Shown: positions 21,793 through 32,865, counted from the first letter of the stretch. The stretch: 64,000 nt of DNA from Elmis aenea (GCA_947652605.1 OX393577.1:57808108-57872107), one strand, 5' to 3'. Made by a program: numbers and translations. The notes: generated by a model not told the origin, from the sequence alone.

Positions 21793-22215
21793 CCGGGTGT
21801 AAATGAAGTGTGGTACACCCCCTTTTTTTCTTTAGTTTTGATTTTAAATAAATGAAAATTTAGACAAATGATATGTGCAAAAAACTGGGGTTTTTGAGCA
21901 CATGCACACAATTGTTTCACTTCCAGTTTCGCCTTTGTTATTTTAAATGGAACACCCTGTATATTTTTACATTTTTGGAAAGAGGAAGCGATTTTGGATA
22001 CAAATGCACTATTTTGGTTAATTTTTATAACCTCAAAATTTTTTTAAAACTAAATTCAGTTTTAAATTAAGGGTGCCGTGACCTGCACAAATTGATTTTT
22101 ATTATGTCAACAATTATCCAAAAAACGTTTTTGTAAATTTTAAATGACATTTAGATTACTTTAATCGGCTTTGATGGTTACGGAATCGGTTTTTTGACAA
22201 AAAGTCAATTTTTTT
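21793..22215 (+). repeat. CCGGGTGTAAATGAA repeat family (copy 2)
   Basis: It starts after TA with CCGGGTGTAAATGAAGTGTG and has 'aaatggaacaccctgtata' at about 21945-21963. It ends in the 'aatcggttttttgac' block shared with copy 1. Confidence 0.65.
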
Positions 22216-22219
22216 AAAT

Positions 22220-23190
22220 GGAACTATGGTGGTACAAGCGGTTTAAATGGAGCATCTTCTAACGAATCCATCGATACCAATAACTTGTATTTTTATTAAG
22301 AGTCTGCTTCAAAAATTTCAAATTATTGTGAAAATTTATTAAGAGATCCTGTTAATTATGATTTAATTACCAAGATAAACAAATTCGTATCAAAGGAGAA
22401 TACCCAAATTATGGTTATGTAAACAGAGTTAACAATAATTTTATGAATCAAATGTTGCTTTTATTTGAAATACGATTGCAATTTGCCAAAATTACATAAA
22501 ACTGTAATAATCTTGCATATTTACACTTTAAAGTAATCATTACTCTAAAAATATAAAATGATTACATGCGAAAGTTGTTAAACTTGATCGTAAACGCTAA
22601 ATTAACGTTAAACATAATTAAATGCAGCATACTTAACATTATCCTGAACCCAAGCAATTCGCACACTTGGTAAATAAATTCACCGCTTGCTATATACAAA
22701 TGTATTTTGCGGTTAATTTAATATTTCGCGACGTAGTATCAACACCTCACTTTGCCATAAAATATTAAGATTCCCGACAAAAGGACCTCAAAAGCCACAG
22801 ATGTGTGAAGATGTTCGGTTAGTTATTGCGGAACATGTAGGAGTTCACAGGAACGAAGTTCGGTTTCACATCTCGATAAAAGGCTGCCATAACCAATGTT
22901 AGTAATGCATATTAATTAGAAAATTACGCATCACTTACCCGGTATAACTATCTGGCTGGCCCTTATTTAAATAACTGTTACTTTCACATAAAACGCAAGT
23001 TCATTAATATACATTAGTTTCCTCGAAGCATCTAGCTGCATTGAGATAGATTTGTATTAAGATTTCACATTCAAAGTTGTTTATTAAAAGGTTAAGTAAT
23101 TAGAAATTACTTTACTGAGTATATTCCATCTATAAACATTAAACTATTTTCAAAAGTTGTACAACTTTTCGTTATTGAAACAAATTTGAA
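22220..23190. other. No recognisable feature
   Basis: AT-rich, apparently unique sequence. The stretch 22740-22960 is less AT-rich and contains 'agatgtgtgaag' with an inverted 'tttcacatct' nearby, but nothing that I can name. Confidence 0.4.
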
Positions 23191-23571
23191 GTAGGGGAAA
23201 GGCCCCTATATTGGACCACGTAAAAAAAATAGCTGCAAAGTAATAATCTGGTCAAAATAAAATCCGAAAAAATCTTAATAAACATATTTAAGTAGTTAAT
23301 AAGCAGTTAAGCTTATCAAATAGACTAGAACTTTTCCCAAATAGTTGCAATTTTTTTTATAAAAATAACCTTATTGGTCCACTTTAGGAAACAGGTATCT
23401 TAATTTGGACCATCCATCTCCTAAATTGGACCAGGTCTGTTTTTCATTATTTTTAATGAAAAAAAAAAACTATTTATTAAAAAAGAAAAAATGAACTGAA
23501 CTCCAAAAAATATTCACTATTATTACAACACAAAAATATTGAAATAACCAAAAACGATCAATCATTGTCAG

Positions 23572-24346
23572 ATTGGCAATTTACGCATTCATACTTGTTC
23601 TGACGCCAGTAGCGTAGCAAGGGGGGGGCGGGGGGGGGCGGTCCGCCCCGGGCGGCACATTTTTTGGGGCGGCACTTTTAGTCTACCCAAATGGGGTCTA
23701 AATGAAATTGTCGGGGTAATGAAGGAATAGTAGATATAATAATCACTACTGGCGCTATTAAATTCATAAAAATTAATTTTTAAAAAAGGAATTCTTATCG
23801 AAGCTAGAGGATAAAACGGTCTACCTTGTAACGACAGAAATTCCAAGTACCTAATAAAATTTATTATACGGTGCCAACCATTCAATAAAATTATGAAACA
23901 ATTCATTTATTTAAGCCATTAAATTCCATGCAGTTTTAAACTCTATTGTAACACAGATTTTTCACCCTTATTAAAAATAATTTCGTAGGAGTGGGGGCGA
24001 TCTGATTAAAGAAAATAAAAATCAGAAAAGGTTCTACTGTAAAACTGTAATTTTGGAAGATGGTTAAGTATTCTACATTATCTAGCTTTGCATTAAAACA
24101 CGTTTGAACGTCTAAAATTTAAAAAAATTCGCCTGCGGCGCATTTCCCCCCCCCCCACATTTTTCTGCCAATCTCTGCTTGGTTTTGGAAAAACTTTGCG
24201 ACCCTTATTTTTAGGGGCGGCAAATTCAGGGACCGCCCCGGGCGGCACAAACTCTCGCTACGCCACTGTCTGACGCACATTAGCACACTTTAAATGGTCC
24301 CGGTTTTAGCAGGAAACGCATTGAATCCAATCTTCTCCTGAAAGTG
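23572..24346 (-). pseudogene. Pogo-type transposase PHD-like C-terminus, interrupted
   Basis: On the minus strand the right piece reads GEDWIQCVSC, then a stop, then NRDHLKC. After skipping the hAT MITE it continues YECVNCQSDND and stops. This is the same zinc-binding pattern (WIQC..C, H..C, C..C) as the pogo C-terminus at 9426-10070, here with a stop codon and a 662-bp insertion. Only this end of the gene is recognisable; the HTH and DDE parts are deleted or too decayed to see. Confidence 0.6.
23607..24268. mobile_element. hAT MITE inserted in the pogo element
   Basis: The exact duplication tctgacgc lies at 23599-23606 and 24269-24276. The ends CAGTAGCGTAGCAAG and, inverted, CAGTGGCGTAGCGAG match. 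GGGGGGGCGG and CCGCCCCGGGCGGCAC blocks lie inside both ends. No coding capacity. Confidence 0.9.
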
Positions 24347-25089
24347 ATTGTGAAAATGGTGATAAAGATACAATGCACTAACAATCTTCATCTTCAGATT
24401 CACTTTAACAATCTTTCGTTACCTTCTTTTTCTTGTTGAGAATTTTTTAAGAAGATGGTCTTTTTTTTAACTTAGATTTTAAAGAGCCAAATAAATTTCG
24501 AGTTGGTGCCTTTTTACATTGTTTTTCTTCTAATTCGTTTTTGTAAAAAAATTAGTACTTTAATTTGGACCGGTCCAATTAAGGAATTTTCTGGAGGTTC
24601 AATTAAGGGGACCAGCCTAACATTTACACTTTAGTGATAAAAACAATAATTATTGCAAATATCGTTCAAACCGTTATTAGCAAATAGTAAGTTGCGATTT
24701 CTTTAAAATGTACCTACATTGAAAAACAACTAAAATGTACTCACCAAAAATATTTTATAGCTTAGATAAACTTCACTTATTTATACACCAACCGCCACAA
24801 AAAAAAAGCATACGACTTTTTGAGGTTAAATAAAAGCAATAGAGATTCTTATTTTGGACCGATGCTAAATAAGACATTTTGACACAACTAACCACCAACA
24901 GAGTGTGCAAATTGTTAACAAAAGTGTAGATATTACCATGGTCCAATTTAAGAAGCGGTCCAAATTATGGGCCTTTCCCCTACTTAAATACCAAAATTTA
25001 AAAAAAAATCTTTTAGCGAATATGATAGGAGCATAAAATCACAAAAAAAATAGATTTTGTTGAATTAACAAATAAATAATTAACAATCT

Positions 25090-25268
25090 AAAAACGACAC
25101 CCATTTTAATTTTTGTTTATTATCTAGCGTGCCATGGAAGGTTTTTAAAACATTAAGGCATCACTGACTAGGTGTTAGAAAGGAGAACAATTTGTCTAAT
25201 TTAAACTTCTTTGTAGAACTTACCGTTTACGAGAACCCAATAGTGGCTCTTCTATGTGGACCACCCTG
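25090..25268 (+). repeat. MITE fragment, GTGCCATGGAA family (copy 3)
   Basis: Same block order as 3887-4051, ending GTGGACCACCCTG plus TA. Confidence 0.6.
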
Positions 25269-25274
25269 TATAAG

Positions 25275-26440
25275 TAAATTATTATTTTTTTAAATCAAAC
25301 TTCCCAAATTGGTTAAGCTAGTATTCAATTCTTTAATGTTAAAAAAAATTTAAGTTTTATTGCATATTAAGGTACCTATTTGTAATTTTTTGTAGCCTAA
25401 TAACTTGTTCGAAATTTAAAAAAATATTTTGCGTTATGTAATTTTTATTTCTTTTGTTCTAATAAATTTCAAATTGTATTGTACGTGAGCGCATAGTGTA
25501 TTTTGCACATTCTTGGTTTAATTTACAAAAATTCCGATTAAACACCAAAAACTGATTTGGTAGAATGAACTTTGTTGCAGAAACAAATGTAAAAAAGTTT
25601 AAAGCTGTTAAGTTTTACGCCTGTTACCGATAATTTTAATAAAATATAGATCGTAGCTATCAATATTTTAAAAGTAGATGCAATAAAATTACAAAGTATT
25701 GATCACTTCAGTTTCTAAATGATTGACTATAGCTTAATACAAGCGTTTTTTTTTCTTCTAATTATAATTACTTCTTTGCAATTTCATTAATTTTCTTTTT
25801 TAATCGTAGACATCATGTAAATTTTGACTTATATATTTACGTCAAAAAGAATATTATTGATGATATTTTAGATGGCTTAGCAGAAAATCATCCTAACTTT
25901 TTTGTAATGAAACCCATTGTATATTACATTTTTGAATGCAGAATAGAAACCTATATTAGGAATATTTAAATAAAGTAAATAAAATAATTGAACAACTTAC
26001 TAACACAATATCTAGATACAACTAAAAGCAGTGATAATAATTGTAATTGTGGCTATAAAAACTATTAAAAATCTGATCAATTGATAATTAAAGTAGGTAT
26101 CTTAATCAATTCTGAATGGTTATTAGTTTAAATTTTTAATAAATGGTGGATATTTTTTAATAGTTTGCTTGCACTGAACATTTTACACGTAAACAGATAG
26201 TTCAGAAGCATATTAAATACAGTCCACCATATTAAGAGTAATCGTTTGAATTTACTAGAACTGTCAATAGTTGCTTCTGCATCCAATTCATCTAACAATT
26301 CCTTTTTATTGTATAGCAACGTGCATGATTTCACGTACCTCTCAAACAGTGAATTTTTTAGCCTTATATTTATGATCTTTAGCTTTAAAAATGTCCTCTT
26401 ACATAGGACTTGAATAACTAATAGCGTGCAGATAAATTTA
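25275..26440. other. No recognisable feature
   Basis: AT-rich. A 68-codon frame at 26128-26334 on the minus strand has no recognisable domain and I do not call it. Confidence 0.45.
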
Positions 26441-26447
26441 TAAAGTG

Positions 26448-26576
26448 TCTAATGTCTAAGGAAGCCCACTTCATCAGGGGCCAACTTGTCATCGGGAAAG
26501 CTGACTCTGACCAGTCCGCCAATACTAATCGGGACAAGTCAGGAGAACGGGTTGGCCATTTATTTGCTCATATCTA
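26448..26576. other. GC-richer island, unidentified
   Basis: About 125 bp stand out from the AT-rich surroundings. The plus strand is open from ATG 26452 for about 43 codons (MSKEAHFIRGQLVIGKADSD...), but the opposite strand is nearly open too. I recognise no family. It may be a transposon remnant or an exon. Confidence 0.25.
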
Positions 26577-27099
26577 ATCTTATGAAACACAGTGCCATAA
26601 AAGCCATATCATTAAATATTATTAGATGTGCGAAACTGGCTTAATGTTGATATGTAGCTTAGTAAAGAAATGCAAACATGAGATTTTTAACACCTTTTGT
26701 GCTTTTTTGCTATAACTTTTTTATTTCAAATTTTTTTTTAATCACTAAAAACTTTTACTTGGCCACTTTTTATTTTACTTTTAATGATGCCATCAATTCT
26801 TTGCTGTACCGATTCCGTTTTGTGTCATAGGTACTGACTTTTTTATTTCTCATTGGAGACAAACTTGATTTTATTCCAGTTATTAGATATGTTGAATAAA
26901 TGAAAACCTTGTTTTTCAAATAGGTAAATAAGTTGTTTATGTTAATAAAATAATCATGTAATACATTTTTGAACTCAGAAATAGAAAGTTCTAGCTAACT
27001 AGATGAAAATCAAGTTTGTCGCCCATAAGAAATTTAAGTAAGATATTATAAATCTGTTTTAATTTTATTGAAGAGCATAAAATTTAGCAGCTTTGCCAA
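26577..27099. other. No recognisable feature
   Basis: AT-rich sequence between the GC-richer island and a MITE end. Nothing is supported. Confidence 0.4.
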
Positions 27100-27162
27100 A
27101 TTTAAACCATCTTCAGTAATAAGAGAGATCCCCATGGTCGCCCTCGAATTTGAATCACCCTG
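27100..27162 (+). repeat. MITE end, GAGATCCCCATG family
   Basis: 'gagagatccccatgg' is followed by a CACCCTG end and TA. It resembles the end at 61300-61355 and, reversed, 58782. Confidence 0.5.
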
Positions 27163-27317
27163 TATAGAAACTAGTATATAATTGAAAAAAAAAACTTTTT
27201 AAAGGTTACCACTACCTTTGGTTGCCAATTAAAAATGCAAGTCCGGTTTGCAATTTTGTAAACATTCAAATTAAAAATAATATTGTTATCTTAATAACAT
27301 TTAATTTTTTATTATAT

Positions 27318-27604
27318 TTTTTTGTGCGATCGTACTAGAAACAGCTGTTTGACGGACGCGTTAGCAACCATAAAGTACTGCATTACCGGCCCTATCCTTA
27401 GCAACGGCCGTAAAAGTTACTTTTCAGGCCGTTACCCTTAGCAACGGCCGAAAAAGTAACTTTTACGGCCGTTGCTAAGGAGAGGGCCGGTAATGCAGTA
27501 CATACGCCGTCATCTGTCAGTGACAGAATGTCACGTAGTTTCTAACCTATAATTTTGAAAAATACTAAAAATTTAAATTGTTTTTAATTCGATCGCACAA
27601 AAAA
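27318..27604. mobile_element. Palindromic MITE with TTTTTTGTGCGATCG ends
   Basis: It has 15-bp perfect inverted ends at 27318-27332 and 27590-27604. Inside, 27375-27424 and 27452-27501 are 50-bp inverted arms with one mismatch around a 27-nt loop. GGCCG-containing motifs repeat (TTAGCAACGGCCG). No target duplication is clear and no coding capacity is seen. The superfamily is unknown to me. Confidence 0.7.
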
Positions 27605-27657
27605 TGTAATATGCACCTCGGCCAAAACATACTTTTTGGCCTTGATACATAAAGAAC

Positions 27658-27760
27658 TATTTTGTGCTATCGTACTAAAAATATGTAGTTGTTTGACAGA
27701 CGCGTTAGCAACCATAAAGTACTGCATTTCCGGCCCTATCCTTAGCAACGACCGAAATAG
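27658..27760 (+). repeat. Direct partial copy of the palindromic MITE
   Basis: 'ttttgtgctatcgtacta' through 'gacgcgttagcaaccataaa' to 'ccggccctatccttagcaacg' repeats 27320-27410 in the same orientation, with a few substitutions and no right half. Confidence 0.75.
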
Positions 27761-27891
27761 TTATTTATGTATCAAGGCCAAAAAGTGTAACTTTTTCGGC
27801 CGCGTCTGGTTTGCTGGCCGAAACGTAGTCGAGGCCAGCAAACCAGACGCGGTCGAAAAAGTTACACTTTTTTACCTTGATACCTAAATAG
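27761..27891. repeat. Long hairpin, arms about 59 bp
   Basis: 27780-27819 and 27833-27872 are 40-bp inverted arms with one mismatch and a 13-nt loop. Weaker pairing extends about 19 bp further out. The left outer arm (27764-27785) is also a perfect 22-bp inverted match to 27632-27653, so two mutually exclusive hairpins are possible. Confidence 0.8.
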
Positions 27892-27899
27892 GTTACTAT

Positions 27900-28235
27900 T
27901 TTGTTTCTTAGTTAATTGCTGTTGTATCACAAAACATTGTTTATTTTGTATTTGATTAATTTATTATGTAATTCTGTCTAACTTTACTACTTTAATCGAT
28001 TCTCCCAGCCTTATAAAAAGTTATCTACGTAACACGGAAGATAATAATTGTCACCCTGCATAGCAACGTAAACTTTAACGTGCTATGCGTTGTAATTCGC
28101 TTCTTATACGTTATATTCGAGAACAATATTTTTGGGACATTTTTTGTACACACAAAACAAGGTCTTAATAGTATGACAACACGATAAAACCAAAGGTGAA
28201 TTAAGTTACAAGTCTGGAAACAAACTAAGATAACT
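27900..28235. other. Mostly featureless; one CACCCTG-like end near 28060
   Basis: 'gataataattgtcaccctgc' at about 28042-28061 resembles the end of the MITE family at 10616-10919. Its partner is not seen. Confidence 0.35.
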
Positions 28236-28263
28236 ACAATGGACTTGCGTCGTTTGCCTCGGA

Positions 28264-28449
28264 ATGGACGTTAACCGGCGTCCTGGCGCGCCGCGAACAC
28301 CAGCCCGCAGTTGTGTACCAGACAACGATTCGCGAAGCAACGCTCTTGCAGTAAAACCGCGACAACCATCACGCATCAACTTCTTCCTGAATAAAATAAG
28401 AAAAACATTAGCAAAAGTTTCCGCAATCGCAAAGACAAATCCTAATTAA
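28264..28449 (+). CDS. Candidate small basic protein, unidentified
   Basis: A 61-codon frame from ATG 28264 to TAA 28449. It is clearly GC-richer than its surroundings, with C/G at many third positions (for example GAC, AAC, CGG, CCG, TTC, CTG). The peptide starts MDVNRRPGAPRTPARS, has PSRINFFLNKIRKTLAKV near its end, and is rich in Arg, Lys and Pro. I see no domain, signal peptide or membrane segment. An in-frame stop lies about 36 bases before the ATG, so the ATG is the natural start if this is a single exon. It is not part of any transposon that I recognise. It could be a small host gene, a first or single exon, or a non-coding GC island. No splice sites or promoter elements were established. 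Confidence 0.35.
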   Translation: MDVNRRPGAPRTPARSCVPDNDSRSNALAVKPRQPSRINFFLNKIRKTLAKVSAIAKTNPN

Positions 28450-29580
28450 CCTCACTTCCTATTCAAATTTATGCGAACAGCTTTAACTACAAGTTTAGCA
28501 AACTTTAAAAACTTTCTTAACTTCCCGAAAAAGTTCCTCTAATGTTTACTTTAATTAAAAATTCTTGAATTTTTGTGATCGTCCGATAATTTTAAGTCTC
28601 TTTCCCAAATTTTTTTTTTTTCGTTTAATTAATGCGACTACTTTTTTTTAATTAATTTGGGCCTAAGTAATTTCCCACTCGTTTATATCGTTCGTCCAGT
28701 TACTTACGGTTTGGAAAAATACGGACCGTCGTGTAAAAGCACACAATAAATGAAGATCGCCACGAAATCACGTGCGGCATCAACTGTTTTTCGAACGTTA
28801 AGGGATGGGCGATACTGAGCAGTAACGTAAGTTTTGTTGACTTTTATAGCTTGATTTATGTTCCTGCCAACTGTGATATGAATTAATTTATTATTAGAAA
28901 TACGCCAGTTCATTGCACCACACACAAGCATTATCAAGATTGCTTACAATTCGAGCAAAGTGATTTTAAAACTTAATTTAAACAATAAAAAATTATTAAT
29001 ACACTTGACTTGTTATGGTATTCATTTGTTATTTTATTCGTGTTTTATTTGTTTTTTACTGCTAGGTTTTAAAAAAGTTTAATTCCAATAGTAAGCAAAT
29101 CGCACATTTAATGATTTATGTTAAATGTTGCTTGTTTATTTTGTTTTGGTTTAGAATTAATTTTAAATATTGTTTATTAAATGTTAAGGGATTAAACTAT
29201 ACGGTCAAGCTCTGTACATTTTTTATTGTTAGATATAGGGCTTTGGTTTCTTGCACAAAATGCTAAGAGATTCGCAAGTCCTTTGTAAATGTTGTTGGAT
29301 TTAAAATACAGTCAATTGTTTTGGAAATATTTAATTTTAAAGGATGATTGTTTATTTAAGTTTTAATATTTGAATGACAGAAGCATATAGAATATATATT
29401 AATATTTAAATGGCTGCGTATGTTGTCAAAAAAAAACCTGAAAGCTTTAAATTAATAAATAGAATGCACTCGACGTTGTAGACCGAATGCATCTTAATTC
29501 TAGAGAACTTGTTGCGCGCGCTATTTGATTTTATTATAGATAAAAAATACTAAAATATTAGAAGTTCACAATTTTTTTTC
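28450..29580. other. No named feature; GC-richer patch 28690-28930
   Basis: 28690-28930 is less AT-rich than its flanks and open for 77 codons on the minus strand, with a plus-strand donor-like 'cagtaacgtaagt' at about 28819-28831. No family is recognised. The rest is AT-rich and featureless. Confidence 0.35.
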
Positions 29581-29584
29581 TATA

Positions 29585-30223
29585 CAGGGTACCCATTTTT
29601 CTAACCTGTTGTATGGGTAACTCCGTTAATATTAAAGATACGGAAACGTTTAATTTAGCAAATTTGTGCAGAATTTAAAGGATAATCTGATGCCATTTTC
29701 AAATTTGAACTACGTCATCAACTTTTTGAAATATTTGGAAAAAACTGAAAAAGGTCAATTTTTTAAAACTTGAATATAGGTATCTGTAAGCATATGAGCG
29801 AGACCAAAAACAATAATTGGCTTTTATAAATAATTTACGTACATTTTAAATATGTTAACGAAATTTTCATAGCACTCTCGATTTCCGAGTTATAACACAA
29901 ACTTGCATTTTTTTACATGGGAGTCAGTTGGCTGTGGCCTTATTAAAAAGGTTATTTTTTTCTCGTTTCAATAATATAAGATTTGTTGTACTTTTCTCTT
30001 GTAGTTTTTTTTTTTAAATAACCAAAAATCACTTCACATGTTCATTGCCTACTAATAGATGGGAGTTATCGCGTGGATGTTTTTTTTTAGATGTGATGTT
30101 TAACAGTTGTCTCTTATTGTTAGTGTTGCAGTTATTATGCACAAATTTGCTAATTTGAACGTATTTGTATCTTTAATATTAACGGAGTTACCCATACAAC
30201 AGGTTAGAAAAATGGGCACCCTG
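29585..30223. mobile_element. MITE with long inverted ends
   Basis: TA lies at 29583-29584 and 30224-30225. CAGGGTACCCATTTTTCTAA and, inverted, CAGGGTGCCCATTTTTCTAA continue as near-identical arms for about 80 bp ('gttgtatgggtaactccgtt' on both). Non-coding. Confidence 0.9.
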
Positions 30224-30229
30224 TATATT

Positions 30230-30859
30230 TTTCATGACAGTACAAATATTAGACATCCAGAAGCAAGTTTGTAATTTTTTTAAATGACAACCCTACTATG
30301 TAGGACGCTTTTCCCAGCATTTTGTTCCGATTGCCACTCAAAGTAGCCTGTGAAAATAAATATTGAACAAAACAAAAGTTAAACAGTTCTCGCTTGACTA
30401 TCAATATTAACGATAATGTACAAATAATTATAAAAATTAAAGTAACACTGCAAGCAGTTCAGCTAAGCATTTTAGAGAAGTTTCTGTGGTTTTTACCAAA
30501 ATTTTTGTGTCTTATAATTCGTTAAAGAACCTGGATCCATCCTTGGATAGCACCTTTATCGTTAATTGGGCTACTGAAGGGTTAATTACACCATTTGTTC
30601 GAATTCGATAGTATAATAGACGGTCTTAAATATGAATCAGTTGTTAACAATCGTTTAAACGAACTCCTTTACTGTTTTTTTTTTTAAATAAAAATAAAGA
30701 GCATCAAAAAATATTTATAATACTTTTAGTAAAGTATTAATCTAAATATGTTTTTACTTAAATAAAACTTTAGTATAATTATTCTTTTACAAATAAGTGT
30801 TAAAACTTTAAATTGTTTATTATTTTTATTCAAATACAGAATATTCCAAATAAGTACGT
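30230..30859. other. No recognisable feature
   Basis: AT-rich sequence between a MITE and a SINE. No repeats or coding stretch are supported. Confidence 0.4.
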
Positions 30860-31130
30860 TCACACATGTGTGTTCCGCTTGCGCGATGGACTGCTAGAGG
30901 GGGGGGGACTACTGACCCCCTCTTCGGCCATTAGAGTTACAGAAAAGTGGTAAGGATGTGCATAGTCAAGGATGTGCAAAAATAGGTGGAAGTACTGCCA
31001 CGGCATTTTGCCTTCACTTTAGAGGTAACCACCTGAAACCTTACAATGCCAGTCGGCCCTGGGATTCGAATCCATGACTTCCCGATCGCAAGCTAGATTG
31101 TTAACACAACCAGCAACCGAGCTCGGTCCT
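30860..31130 (-). mobile_element. tRNA-derived SINE
   Basis: On the minus strand, from about 31130, 'gagctcggttgctgg' is an A-box-like element. About 50 nt further, GGATTCGAATCCC is a good pol III B box. A body follows ('ggtttcaggtggttacctc', 'ggcagtacttccacct', 'ctctaatggccgaag') and ends near the run of C. This layout fits a tRNA-headed SINE. The tail and target duplication were not resolved. Confidence 0.65.
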
Positions 31131-31134
31131 AATA

Positions 31135-31668
31135 AGTAGTAAATGTAAAGCATTCCAGTATCTATAATGGTTAGCATAATCTGATTCAGATCTATTTTAA
31201 ACATTGACCATAACGCCATAATTTTAAAGAAATTATCAAACGTTAGATAGGTTTTCAATTGTCTTTTTCTCAATAAAAATTCAATATACTGTAATTACTG
31301 AAATACCCCCCAAAATTCTTCGAATTAAAAGTTAATAAAATATACATTTTTAAATACATTATACAGTAGGTAATAATAGAAACGTAAGTTAGTAGTGACC
31401 ACTCAAAATTTTTAGAATGCAAAGGGTACTTGTGGCAATTATTTTTTCTGCTAAAAACTATTGCAAATATAGGCTGATTTAACCAACATGAGGATCTATT
31501 TCAATAGCTAGAGCATAGGTTCACTTTTGGCAAAGTAGCTAAATTCTGATCCAAAGAGCAATTTAAAATATCATAAAACTTGAAAAATTTGATCTAAAAA
31601 ATCGTCTGTACAAAATTTTGGAATTTTGTGTAAGCACCTTGACAAATCGCCTACCGCTCACCCATATC
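31135..31668. other. Unassigned; piece of a foldback family near 31480
   Basis: 'aacatgaggatctatttcaa' plus 'tagctagagcataggtt' at about 31487-31530 resembles the arms of the foldback at 44404-45393. No boundaries are visible. Confidence 0.3.
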
Positions 31669-31894
31669 TGTCAGCATACCCAAGAAGGAACTATGTCCAT
31701 AAATAATAGTACTTAAGGGTTTTACTGTTTATAATTTAGGATAAGTTATTGAGATGTTTGCATGGCCACAGTTGTTAGAAGTTAAGTTGTATTTTGTATT
31801 CCAAACCGAGCAGTTCAGCTTTGATTATTGTTAATATATCTTTATATTTGAATTATCTATTTTATTTCTAAAATCCGCGACGCAGTCGCTAACA
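31669..31894 (+). repeat. LTR of a gypsy-like element
   Basis: The 226-bp block begins TGTCAGC and ends GCTAACA, an imperfect inverted pair. It is followed at once by TCAGGAGTGGGATCAGAACG. The gypsy element at 36045-42045 has the nearly identical leader TCAGAAGTGGGATCGGAACG directly after its 5' LTR. By position this should be a 5' LTR of a related family; the left border is inferred. Confidence 0.5.
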
Positions 31895-32050
31895 TCAGGA
31901 GTGGGATCAGAACGGCATTCTGTCGATTTAAAAAGTTTTGAAAACGAGTATTTGGACAATTTTAAAGTTTATTCGAAGTTTTTGTGTGTGTTTTACAAGC
32001 TGATGGAATACTTCGTTACAATGGCGTTAAGGCATAATTGGCCCAGTGTT
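31895..32050 (+). mobile_element. Leader of a truncated gypsy-like element
   Basis: It begins with the primer-binding leader motif (TGGGATCAGAACGG at 31902-31915) and runs into AT-rich sequence without gag. The rest of the element is missing, so only LTR and leader remain. Confidence 0.45.
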
Positions 32051-32865
32051 GGTTGTAGGTACTTGTGATGATGTGAAACTTTTTGTGCTAAAATACGTCA
32101 CAAAAACTATTAAAAAGCGTCAGTATGACTACATTTTTGTGCTATTATGATTTTGTAAAAAGTGAACTGGTTTGAAATTGGGAAAAAGGCGAAAATCGGT
32201 GAGCATTTATTTTTGGTACGACATGTACAATTGTGCCAAAAAAAAAAGGGTGATAATCAATTTTTTTAAATTAATTTTATTACATAGATTATTTTTTCTA
32301 TATAACCCCCAACTTTATTTTGCCTTTGAGGGCAATTTCAGCGGTTTATATTTTATAACAAATTCAAATTTTACAACTTTAGATATTTTACATACATATT
32401 TATCATAAAATTTGTATACTCGAGTGATGGACGGCGAATACTTTCATGAAAGCTAGGTACTCATCCATGTTAATTTTAGTCATTGCCAAGGCAACCCATA
32501 CAACAAATTACAAAGTTTCAAAGAATGTTTTATTTCTTAATAATTTAATGTATTTCTCATATAATGACAAAAACCTGGCACATTAAAAAGTTTTTAATTA
32601 TTGAGTAGATTTTCTGCTCACCAAAAATTTATAATTGAATATATGGCTTAAAAGTTTGCTTCAAAAATATTTATGCACATTTTAAATATGTTATACAACA
32701 AAAAAGTTCAAAACGATTTTGTATTGCCGGATTTTAACATTTTTACAAGTGTTTATGAATGCCATTTTCGATTTCTTTTCCCATTATTAATTAGCATGCA
32801 TTTTTTAAATTGTTGAACAATCTGTAATTCTAAAGATATTTTATTATTTAGTATGTAATTATGTA
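32051..32865. other. No recognisable feature
   Basis: AT-rich sequence up to the next foldback. A 78-codon frame at 32172 is low-complexity and is not called. Confidence 0.4.

Larger units (their letters stand above)
23194..24980 (-). mobile_element. Second pogo-type element, with a hAT MITE inside
   Basis: TA lies at 23192-23193 and 24981-24982. The ends GGGGAAAGGCCCCTATATTG and, inverted, GGGGAAAGGCCCATAATTTG match. The terminal motif TTGGACC/GGTCCAA recurs inside (about 23373, 23405, 23426, 24570, 24855, 24940, 24958). The organisation parallels 9183-10613, but the terminal sequence is different. Confidence 0.85.

Noticed and set aside
26128..26334. 68-codon frame on the minus strand
   Set aside because: The composition is not striking, no domain is visible and no splice context was found. 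It was kept out for lack of support.
28819..28831. Splice donor for an exon at about 28700-28824
   Set aside because: A single GTAAGT match is not enough. No start, acceptor or conserved peptide supports an exon there.
31020..31130. A functional tRNA gene
   Set aside because: A- and B-box-like elements are present on the minus strand, but a proper acceptor stem does not close and a SINE-like body follows, so a tRNA-derived SINE is the better call.
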